Assembly (NCBI GenBank): GCA_036927565.1
Contig: JAYESD010000001.1
Location: forward strand, 112,325,110 to 112,389,109
From: Tuctoria greenei
Lineage: Eukaryota > Streptophyta > Magnoliopsida > Poales > Poaceae
Length of the DNA: 64,000 nucleotides
Reading direction: 5' to 3'
Made by a program: the position numbers and the translations under genes. Positions within the stretch are counted from its first letter, which is position 1; each line of letters opens with the position of its first letter. The notes beneath the pieces are model-generated. The model had not been told where the DNA came from, did no database searches, and worked only from the letters and a program-made list of their open reading frames with translations. Positions 55,501-64,000 of the stretch are shown here, in pieces.

Positions 55501-58428
55501 TGGAATAATCATCAACAGTTACAAGAACATATCATTTACCTATAAAAGATTGAATACGTGAAGGACATACGGTGTCAAGGTGCAAAAGTTGTCCTGGTTC
55601 TGTTGTCATGGTCATTGTGAGTGGAGCATGCGAACCTACAACCATCTTAGCATGTATACAAGAAGAGCAAACAATTTCTTTATCTCCTTTAAGCTTAGGC
55701 AGCCCACGTTATGCGATCAAGAGCACTAACACTCGTGAGATGATCAAAGCCTACATGACCAAGTCTACAATGCCAAAAATATAAGTCTTTTGAATCATTA
55801 GCAACTAGAAACTTATGCTTAGAGGTTGACATATCAAAATCATATTAAAGGCTCTTCCAATCCTAGACATGTTAAACAAAAGCTCACCTTTTCAATCTTC
55901 AACCTTGCAGCATATTTTAGTGAAGTCCACTTCTAAATTTTTATCTAGCAATTGTGAAACGAAAAGCAAGATGTATTTCAATTTCTTGAAAAGTGCCACA
56001 TCTTTCAAAGTGTAGTGATTATTAACTCTAAATGAACTCTTAACAGTTATAGGAGTTAAATTATAGGCAAAAGTAACATTCTCTACATGTGACATAATAG
56101 AGAGGGAGGAGAACGATTGTTTGTTACCAGTCATGTGGTGTGAGCAACCTGAATCTACAAGTCAAAAGTTCTCCTTCCTCAAGTGTGTAACCTACATAGA
56201 AGAACAATATGTCGATGACTCAATACTGGGGTTAATCAAAAGGTATTTAGGAATCCAGTACTGGGTTACACAACGTCTAGCAGGAATAACACGCAAATGT
56301 TAAGATAAAACAACAATGTTATGTGCCAAAGTTTGAGAATTTTTGTACCCAACTACTGACCTCGAGGTATTGCATGTGGAGCAAACTTTGCAAGTTCTTG
56401 ACTCATCACGACATGTTGCACGCTCCTAACATTCGGTTCAGCATGTGCAACAAGTTTTACTTGATTGTTACGTGATCTAGCTAGCATTATTTGCTTCTTT
56501 ACTTGTTTAGTTAGCCTATACAAAAACCTATTACATGACCATTCTTACCACAGTAGGTAAAATGAAATTTTACTTTGTGCTCATGTCTAGATGAGCAAGC
56601 AACATGTTTATTAGCAACCGAATGAGACAACATTCCCGCAGACTTAAAAATTACCTCTTTTTGTTTAGGAATCATTTGAATCAAACCACTTCCTAATGGC
56701 TTAACAACTTTAGGTGGATGTGCCTTAACATGAGCATGAGAACCAAAAGCTAAACCAGTATCATTGCAAGACTTGGAAGAGTTCAGCATCAAGTTTAGGT
56801 TATTATTTACATTACAAAACCGATCTAGTGTCATATGCATGTCATCAAGTTTAATGGACATATAAAGGCAATATTCACATGAAGTCTATCATTTTAATTT
56901 GCTATTAGAACAACAATTAACTTCATGAGAATGTAAAGCATTGTTCAAAATAGAAATTTCATTTATAACATCATGCAATTTCTTATTAAGATCATCACAG
57001 TTGGAACAATGCAAACCAATTGTTGAACCGCTAGCATCTTTCAAGTTTTTGTCATTAAGTGCAGCAAGCTCTCTATCCTTTTCAATTTCAAGCTCAAGTT
57101 TATCGAGTGTGGAGGTGTGCGCACTTCTTCAAGTTCATATATTAATTCACATGACGAACAAGAATCATAATTAGGAATCAATGATTTTAAATGATTAATT
57201 TCAGATTCTAGATATTCAATTTTAATAGCATTGTCATTAAGTTCTTTGTCCTTTTTCTTAAGTATAATAGTGGCACGAGAAATAGCATCACACATTTCTT
57301 CGCAAGTGGGACATACCACTTCATCGTTGCTGTTGTGTTATGCCTTCTCCATACTTGATCTTGAGTTGCCCGCCATAAATCACATGTTTGCCAAATTCTC
57401 TTCATCTTCATCACTTCCGATGTCCACATCGCTCGAGCCAAGTTCTAGAAGTGTGAAGACAAAACTATTTACCAAATGACGACCTGTAAAACTATTCTTC
57501 TTCTTCTTGTTGTTTGCAGAGGAGGACTTAAACTTTGTTTGCCTATCATCACGAGGAGTCGAACCTGAAAGGTTAGGGCAATTTGTACGAAAATGTCCAA
57601 ACCCACGACATTTGAAACACCGTTGAGGTCCACCACTTCCTCTCCTTCTAGTTCTCATATTTCACAATGCTTTTGAGAACCGAGTAGAGAGAAGTGCTAG
57701 TTCCTCCGCTAGAAACTCTTCAATCTGTTCAAGGGTCAAAGAGGAAAGAAGAGCAAGTGTACCACAAAGATGAAGATTAACTAAAACTAGGCATGTCACG
57801 TTGTGAAACAAATGCAAGACACTTGTTGAGATTTTTATGTGATATTATGTCAACTTCATAAGTTTTCAATTTATAATATAGAACATCCAAAGTAAGTGTA
57901 CTCATTACAGTAGATTCACAAATAGATGTAACTTCAATATACCAAATTGACATGTCTAATGCACTTAACAATTGCCTAGCATTTCCAGCTTTTGAAAAAT
58001 TAAATTTGACGCTATGAAAGTTGCTGAGAATTTTATTAAAGTGAGCAAAAAGATCATCGATTGACTCATCGGGTTGCATCTTGAAGCAAATATATTCTTT
58101 CTTGCACATATCTTGCCTTACCTCCTTGATCATGTTAGATCCTTCATGGTAGTTACATAGTGCTTTCCACATGTCATACGCAGATCGGAGATGTGGAACA
58201 TGATGGAAGTCGCTTTGAGTCAATCCTTGTATGATCAAGTTGTGCCTTATTGTTGTTGTCAACGTCTCTCATATTTGCAGTTGTGACTTGATCATTTGGT
58301 GGCATGTTGAAGGGATTTTACACCTTTTCCCATATGGCAAAGCCTTGCGCCTGTATGTAAGTCACCATACGTGCCTTCCAGACCTAAAAATCAATGCCAT
58401 TGAAACACACAAGGTTTTGTGGAGTACT
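55501..58428 (-). pseudogene. E7 gag, protease region and integrase N-terminus remnant
   Basis: Gag domain at 57777-58428 (MWKALCNYHEGSNMIKEVRQ, MQPDESIDDLFAHF), CCHC at 57380-57658 (RCFKCRGFGHFRTNC), and a coiled-coil-like charged stretch at 57041-57319. A second Cys/His piece (HFTYCGKNGHVIGFC) lies at 56511-56861, with weak protease-like sequence at 55892-56134. All are separated by stops. The long helical segment between zinc motifs is common in SIRE/Maximus-type gag. Confidence 0.8.
58392..58428. repeat. Direct repeat flanking gypsy copy A, left
   Basis: 37 bp of E7 gag-start sequence, near-identical to 60259-60294 with a few small differences. Confidence 0.85.
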
Positions 58429-59857
58429 ATTTGGACTTCTTGCATTAATACACATCCAAGCCCGTGTCTTGAGGCATCACAATATACATTGAAGATTTTG
58501 CTCACATCTAGCGGTATCAATATCGATGCAGTGGTCAGCCTCTTCTTTAACTCCTCAAAGCTGTCGTGACAAGCCTGAGTCCATTTGAATGGTTTTCCTT
58601 TCATTAGTAGTTCAGTCATGGGCTTTGCTATCATAGAGAAGTCCTTGATGGATTGGCAATAATATCCAGCCATTCCTAGGAAACTCCGAATCTCCTTCAC
58701 ATTCTATGGGGATCCTCACTTCAACACATCTCTTGCTTTTCCTGGATCAACATATACTCCTCCCTCGGAGATCATATGGCCTATGAATGAGATTTCCCTT
58801 AACTAGAATTGACACTTGTTGAACAAGGCATACAACTATTGTTCTCGTAATTTTTGTAATGTTAGCCTCAAATGCTCTTCATGCTCTCCCTCATTTCTAG
58901 AATATACCATGCTATCATCAATGAACACTACGACAAATTAGTCCATGTGCTCGACGAAGACTTTGTTAATGAGATACATGAAGTAGGCATGCACATCTGT
59001 CAATCCGAATGACATGACAGTGTACTCATACGATCCATATCGTGTTTGAAAGGTTGTTTTGAGTATGTCCAGAGGTCTGATCTTCAGTTGGAAGTATCCA
59101 TATCGAAGGTCAATCGTAGAGAAAATTCGAGCTCTTTTCATTTGATCAAACAAATCGTCTATGCGGGGCAACGAATACTTATTCTTGATCGTCAGCTTAT
59201 TGAGAGACCTGTAATCCACACACATCCTTTATGATCCATCCTTCTTATCCACGAAGAACATTGGTGCTCCCCAAGACGATAATCTTGGGCGTATAAAACC
59301 CTTCTCTAGCTGCTCTTGAATCTGCTTCCTGAGCTCCACTAAATCATTAACAGGCATTTTATATGGCCTTTTAACCATAGGTGTCTCGACATTTATCAAT
59401 TGCACCATTCTTGTGGCACACTGAATCACCTTATTATGTTTCTGGAGCTAGTCCATTCCAAGTATTATGTCCAATCCTTGTGAATCCAGAATAATGAAGT
59501 TGGCAAAAAGTCCACCCCCTTTATTTTAAGACTTACTTTTAGACATACTATATTTTTCCTCATCTCCCCTCCATTAGAACTAACCAACATAGTGTACTTC
59601 ATGTGAGATATAGGCATACTACACTTGGCAACATACTTTGATGAGATGAATGAATGAGATGCTCTAGAATCAAATAATATAGTAGCAGGGGTCGAGTTTG
59701 CATGGAACATATCAATCAAGACATCATCAGCTTGTTGAGCCTCCTCAGTAGAGACATGATTCACCTTGCCACGAGCAAAATTCTATGGTCCACCATTGCC
59801 TTTGTGGCTACTCCATTCGTCCTGGGGTTTTGCCTTGGAGCGTTGTTCATCAGTCCT
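58429..59857 (-). pseudogene. E6 copy A protease-RT-RNase H remnant
   Basis: Protease active site reads LFDSRASHSFIS (usual DSG changed to DSR). RT fingers (EQLEKGFIRPRLSSWGAP), a TAA just after KKDGS, then the RT palm (SLNKLTIKNKYSLPRIDDLF, VMSFGLTDVHAYFMYL), a break, and the connection plus first RNase H motif (YCDASRHGLGCVLMQE). Several other stops. Confidence 0.9.
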
Positions 59858-60258
59858 GGGGTTTTGCATAACTATGAGGCACTCAATGTTGCTTGCATCG
59901 GCTCCAAGGTTGGCATTCTCAGGGGCTCCGCATAGTCATCATCACCATTGGTGTTCCTCTGGTTGCGGGTTGCTCTTGGCATCTGTGGGTGGGAAAAAGC
60001 ACGAGATAGAAGAATTCAGAATTGGAGGAAAAACATCGCCCAAGCTATATGCATCAAGGTATATAAGACTAAGCAACTCTTTTTATTAATATAACCCTAT
60101 ACGAGGATGTGGACAAGTGCCGAAGCATCCCACATCTCTCTACTATCTGTGGATGTGGAAAATCACCAAAGCATCCCACAACTCACACCAAGCACATAAG
60201 CACAATCACAAGCACACACTATAAAAAATTCAGCACACCACACTAGTTATAGCTATTA
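58429..60258 (-). mobile_element. E6 copy A: gypsy fragment inserted in E7
   Basis: Minus-strand: 5' leader and gag start (60258-59868), a deletion of about 1 kb, then protease, RT and start of RNase H to 58429. It has no LTRs, so it did not arrive as a retrotransposition product. Parts 59049-59857 and 59862-60258 are near-identical to 61063-61870 and 62869-63265 in copy B. Confidence 0.85.
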
Positions 60259-60294
60259 CAATGCCATTGAAAACACAAAGTTTTGTGGAGTACT
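60259..60294. repeat. Direct repeat flanking gypsy copy A, right
   Basis: 36 bp copy of 58392-58428; continues uninterrupted into the E7 PBS and LTR. Confidence 0.85.
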
Positions 60295-60335
60295 TCTCCA
60301 AAATGATTAGTCGAAAAAGTGCAAATCACAAAGAA

Positions 60336-60350
60336 CATGGCTCTGATACC
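60336..60350 (-). other. E7 primer-binding site
   Basis: TTGGTATCAGAGCCATG on the minus strand, directly inside the LTR end that reads TATAGGATCGAAGAGC on the plus strand. Confidence 0.88.
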
Positions 60351-60353
60351 AAC

Positions 60354-61062
60354 TATAGGATCGAAGAGCACGTAAAAAGATGCCAGAGGGGGGTGAATGG
60401 TAGATTTAAAAACTTTTGAACAGAAGCTATGAAAACCCCTAGGCATAAAACTTATCTAGTAAGTAAACTGTCTATGCGACTGATCTTGATGAGTTCAACC
60501 ATGACAGAACTAGTATATATTGTAGATAATCAAGTCAGAGAGACAACACAACAAGAATCACGAGAAATCATCGAGTAAAACTCATGTTATGACCAAAACC
60601 CTAAGAGAAAGTCAATTTGTTCTAATAGAGAGCAAACAGATTTCTTATGCTACAAATAAACTAGTATAACTCAAAAATCACAAATCCAGTGACCATGAAA
60701 TTTTCACATATCATAGAGTATTGAGTCGTGAAAACAACACAAAAGAATCACGTTAATTGGATCTGTAAAACTCAAGTTACGATCAAATCAATGAAGAAAG
60801 GTTGGGCAGCGCAGAAACTCGACGAGAAAGACTGGACGAAAACAAGTCGGACAGACAAGGCACAAAAGCTCCTCTAAACTACAAATTTTACTGATAAAAC
60901 CACAAGAGAAACAGCCCCAAAATCGTGCACCACGAGCTCTGGCCTCTCTTGCTTATATAACCAGCCCTTAGGCAAACTCTATCCTAACTAGGACTCTAAT
61001 CCTACTCAGTTTCAACCAATACTTTCAACAACTGCTCAAGACTCTTCCCTACGCAGATAGAA
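60354..61062 (-). repeat. E7 5' LTR, 3' part only
   Basis: 709 bp matching the first part of 25497-26200. TATATAA on the minus strand at 60954-60960. Truncated at 61062 in CGCAGATAGAA, where gypsy RT sequence starts. Confidence 0.88.
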
Positions 61063-61859
61063 GGTTGTTTTGAGTATGTCCAAAGGTCTGATCTTCAGTT
61101 GGAAGTATCCATATCGAAGGTCAATCTTAGAGAAAATTCGAGCTCTTTTCATTTGATCAAACAAATCGTCTATGCGGGGCAACGAATACTTATTCTTGAT
61201 CGTCAGCTTATTGAGAGACCTGTAATCCACACACATCCTTTATGATCCATCCTTCTTATCCATGAAGAACATTGGTGCTCCCCAAGACGATGAACTTGGG
61301 CGTATAAAACCCTTCTCTAGCTGCTCTTGAATCTGCTTCCTGAGCTCCACTAAATCATTAGCAGGCATTTTATATGGCCTTTTAACCATAGGTGTCTCGA
61401 CATTTATCAATTGCACCATTCTTGTGGCACACTGAATCACCTTATTATGTTTCTGGAGCTAGTCCATTCCAAGTATTATGTCCAATCCTTGTGAATCCAG
61501 AATAATGAAGTTGGCAAAAAATCCACCCCCTTTATTTTAAGACTTACTTTTAGATATACTATATTTTTCCTCATCTCCCCTCCATTAGAACTAACCAACA
61601 TAGTGTACTTCATGTGAGATATAGGCATACTACACTTGGCAACATACTTTGATGAGATGAATGAATGAGATGCTCTAGAATCAAATAATATAGTAGCAGG
61701 GGTCGAGTTTGCATGGAACATATCAATCAAGACATCATCAGCTTGTTGAGCCTCCTCAGTAGAGACATGATTCACCTTGCCACGAGCAAAATTCTATGGT
61801 CCACCATTGCTTTGTGGCTACTCCATTCGTCCTGGGGTTTTGCCTTGGAGCATTGTTCA
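61063..61859 (-). pseudogene. E6 copy B protease and RT N-terminus
   Basis: Same layout as copy A: LFDSRASHSFIS, EQLEKGFIRPSSSSWGAP, TAA after KKDGS, then KLTIKNKYSLPRIDDLF to LDILKTTF, ending at the E7 LTR. Confidence 0.9.
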
Positions 61860-62988
61860 TCAGTCCTTAGCCATACTTTGGGCACTTATTAGCAAAATGT
61901 CGCACCTGACCACAAGTGTAGCATGTTTTGTTACCAGTCGTGCCAGAAAAGTTGGGGCGGGGCTGATTTTGAGCATAGGCACCCATTTTGGGACGGGGCG
62001 TAAACAACATCGGTAAGTGGGGTGCTCGCATGGGAGGGTGTTGCTGTGATTGATGGTTTGTGTGGGGTGGATTAGCTGGGCAAAAAACAGGAGCAGATGA
62101 GCTGTAATATGGTGCATTAGACGGTGTATAGCGGGGGCAGACATTGCTTCCATGTGGCTGTCCCTGATATGGAATTTTCCTTTTCCTATCTTGTTCTATC
62201 TCTCGGACCTTGCTCTTGTTCTATCTCTCGGACCTTGCTCTTGTTCTATCTCTCAGACGTTGCTCTCCACCACGATAGCCTTGTCAACAAGATTTTGAAA
62301 GTTTGCATAGTAACAATTGAGTAGTTGAACATGAATCTCATTATTCAGACCGCTCATGAACAAGTATTGTTTCCTGCGGTCTATATTGATGTTCTCGAGA
62401 GCATACCTTGAACACTGTGTGAATTTATTAATATACTCACTCACACTCATCCTTCCTTGCCTAAGACTTTCAAATTCTTGCGTCTTCAATATCATAACCC
62501 CTTCAGGCACATAATGCAAGTGGAAACTCTCCTTGAATTCATCCCAAGTGATTCTTTCTTGGTTAGCATGAGCATTGCAAAGAGATGCCCACCAACCTAT
62601 AGCGGTTTCAACTAGCTGTTGTGATGCAAAAGGACCTTCTCTCCGTCACTGCATTTGACAATAGCGAGATTCTTCTCAACAGACTTCAATCAATCATCAG
62701 CTTCCATAGGATCATTGGCTTAAGCAAAAGTAGGCAACCTGGTCCTCATAAACTCTCCCAATCGGTTGTGAGGTGGCTGTGGCAATGGCGGTACAAGAAT
62801 TTGGTTTTGGTGGTTGTTGTTGGCTTGCAACTATGCCAAGCATTGCATCATAGTTTGCATGAGCTGATTTTGCATAACTATGAGACGCTCAATGTTGCTT
62901 GCATCAGCTCCAAGGCTGGCATTCTCAGGGGCTCTGCATAGTCATCATCACCATTGTTGTTCCTCTGGTTGCAGGTTGCTCTTGGCAT
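61860..62988 (-). pseudogene. E6 copy B gag
   Basis: Starts at ATG 62988 (MPRATCNQRNNN). A glutamine/asparagine-rich N-terminus has stops and frameshifts. The core at 62253-62519 reads VPEGVMILKTQEFESLRQGRM-like text, then a proline-rich linker, and CCHC near 61900-61945 (CYTCGQVRHFANKC). Copy A keeps only the first few dozen codons (from 59982). Confidence 0.85.
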
Positions 62989-63288
62989 CTGTGGGTGGGA
63001 AAAAGCACGAGATAGAAGAATTCAAAATTGAAGGAAAAACATCGCCCAAACTATATGCATCAAGGTATATAAGACTAAGCATCTCTTTTTATTAATATAA
63101 CCCTATACGAGGATGTGGACAAGTGCCGAAGCATCCCACATCTCTCTACTATCTGTGGATGTGGACAATCACCGAAGCATCCCACAACTCACACCAAGCA
63201 CATAAGCACAAGCACAAGCACACACTATAGAAAATTCAGCACACCACACTAGTTATAGCTATTACAATCTAAACGTCTTCAAAACTTC
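62989..63288 (-). other. E6 copy B spacer between ORF0 and gag
   Basis: 300 bp, no ORF of note. Near-identical to 59983-60258 in copy A. Confidence 0.6.
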
Positions 63289-63877
63289 TCAACTGGAGAT
63301 ATAAACTTTATTGTGAGAGCCATGACCGTTTTGGGTGTAAGGTGGAGAAGGCGACGGGGGCGGTGAGTCATACACGGGCGCACGCCAAGGTGAGTTGGCG
63401 GTCCATGTAGGTGCCAGCGAGGTTGCCACACCATTGGTCTCCACGCAGGCACGAACCTCTTCTTGCTCTTCCATGACGTACAGTCTCTTGCGGAGGTAGT
63501 GTATCTCTTCGATGGCATAATCATAATGATTTCCAGCTTCAAAAGTGTAATCTGAGATCTATCAATGGCGAGAGGGTTGGACTGAGCTCCTTCTTGTGGT
63601 CCGATGATCTCCCTCGTTCCACTCTTGCGACGCGGGTGTAGCGCGAAATAGTGCCTCCAAGCTGCTCACGGTAGGAGCAACACAGCCTAGTGAGTGCATC
63701 CCAAGCAACATCATCAATGGCTCGCTCCCTGGTGGATGTGGGCGCAAAGTGTTTGGTGACTACAACGTCCTTAGCGAGGATAGTAACTTGAGCCTTCGAT
63801 TCTTCATGTCCAAAGCGAGGAATCCTCTTGACATAGTATTTTGGATGTAGTTTGCAAAGATCCAAAAACTCCTTCAA
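63289..63877 (-). pseudogene. E6 ORF0: extra ORF upstream of gag, frameshifted
   Basis: Two overlapping frames. The first (63877-63539) reads MKEFLDLCKLHPKYYVKRI-like text (start codon TTG, so the true start is probably further right), strands (SKAQVTILAKDVVVTKHF), then AIDDVAWDALTRLCCSYREQL. After a frameshift before 63539 the frame DYTFEAGNHYDYAIEEIHYL continues with VMEEQEEVRACVETNGVA and a proline-rich end, to a TAA at 63289. The W-D-A-L helix and Y-x2-QL match E5 (SWEAIT, YHYQL) and more loosely E1. Unknown function; the strand-strand-helix order resembles a small RNA-binding fold, which is only a suggestion. Confidence 0.6.
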
Positions 63878-64000
63878 TTCCTAGCTGCAGATCCTCCATC
63901 AGTTCCATCAAAACGGTATTCTTGAGCAAAAAGGAAAACTGGACCCTTATCCTTTTTTCAGCATCAACAGATGCGGGTTCTTTTTCCTGATCTGCAGGTT
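63878..64000 (-). other. Upstream of E6 ORF0, window edge
   Basis: Short open text in more than one frame, probably the N-terminal part or leader of ORF0. Cannot be resolved before the window ends. Confidence 0.4.

Larger units (their letters stand above)
53318..61062 (-). mobile_element. E7: truncated Ty1/copia element, interrupted by gypsy copy A
   Basis: Minus-strand pieces: LTR fragment 61062-60354, PBS near 60350-60336, start of gag 60335-60259, [E6 copy A 60258-58429], gag, integrase, RT and RNase H from 58428 down to about 53318. No 3' LTR: the left end stops in RNase H against host flank. The 5' LTR is cut at 61062 and joined to E6 copy B with no target duplication. Same family as E4 and the copia fragment in E5. 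Confidence 0.85.
61063..64000 (-). mobile_element. E6 copy B: gypsy element 5' half (ORF0, gag, protease, RT start), runs off window
   Basis: Minus-strand order from the right edge: ORF0, spacer, gag, CCHC, protease, first part of RT, cut at 61063 by E7. LTR and PBS would lie right of the window. It shares the DSR protease mutation and the TAA after KKDGS with copy A. Clade: Tekay-like by RT text; no chromodomain is in the window to confirm. Confidence 0.82.

Noticed and set aside
56511..56861. Possible envelope-like or extra gene in copia E7
   Set aside because: Sits between gag and integrase and has a Cys/His motif; best read as degenerate gag-pol. The SIRE-type env-like ORF would be after RNase H, which is missing here.

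Overview
This is repeat-rich nuclear plant DNA, almost certainly from a grass (Poaceae). The basis is what fills it: Tekay-type Ty3/gypsy chromoviruses with 3-4 kb LTRs and an extra ORF upstream of gag, a short-LTR Reina-type chromovirus, SIRE/Maximus-like Ty1/copia remnants, a Cassandra TRIM with a 5S rRNA-like LTR, and a CACTA element with CACAGGCGG subterminal repeats. The species cannot be named from sequence alone. Only one ordinary host gene is supported, at about 49.6-52.9 kb, and it is broken by a transposon.

Left half (1-28.4 kb): a four-deep nest. E3, a minus-strand gypsy element (LTR plus integrase remnant, 22057-25496), carries E2 in its LTR (minus-strand gypsy, 15978-22056). E2 carries E1 in its own 3' LTR (minus-strand Tekay chromovirus, left of position 1 to 15977). 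E1 carries a 764-bp Cassandra element in its 5' LTR (12109-12872), with a perfect GATTT target duplication. E3 is cut on the right by E4, the 3' end of a minus-strand copia element (25497 to about 28415). E1 is the most complete: ORF0, gag, protease, RT, RNase H, integrase and chromodomain are all readable, with scattered stops.

Middle (28.4-49.6 kb): about 530 bp of GC-rich, promoter-like flank is followed by E8, a minus-strand Reina-type element with about 395-bp LTRs. E8 is split inside its RT by E5 (31684-46763, plus strand, Tekay-type with ORF0). E5's 3' LTR was in turn invaded by a copia element (40861-44764) and lost about 1.2 kb, including its promoter.

Host gene (about 49.6-52.9 kb, plus strand): a non-coding first exon followed by four coding exons, predicting 323 residues if a CACTA element (50578-51946, GAA target duplication) is removed. 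The coding length is 972 nt, a multiple of three. E8 sits immediately upstream, so the original promoter may now be 20 kb away at 28.4-28.9 kb.

Right end (53.3-64 kb): a minus-strand copia element (E7) is intermixed with two copies (A and B) of one already-dead gypsy element (E6). Copy A sits inside E7 between 36-37 bp direct repeats of E7 sequence. The two copies share inactivating lesions, so they arose by DNA duplication rather than by separate retrotransposition.

Nearly all coding regions are retroelement pseudogenes. No tRNA gene, true rRNA gene or CRISPR array was seen. The most unusual signal is ORF0, an upstream ORF present in three different gypsy families here, with a shared small motif and an acidic tail in two of them.
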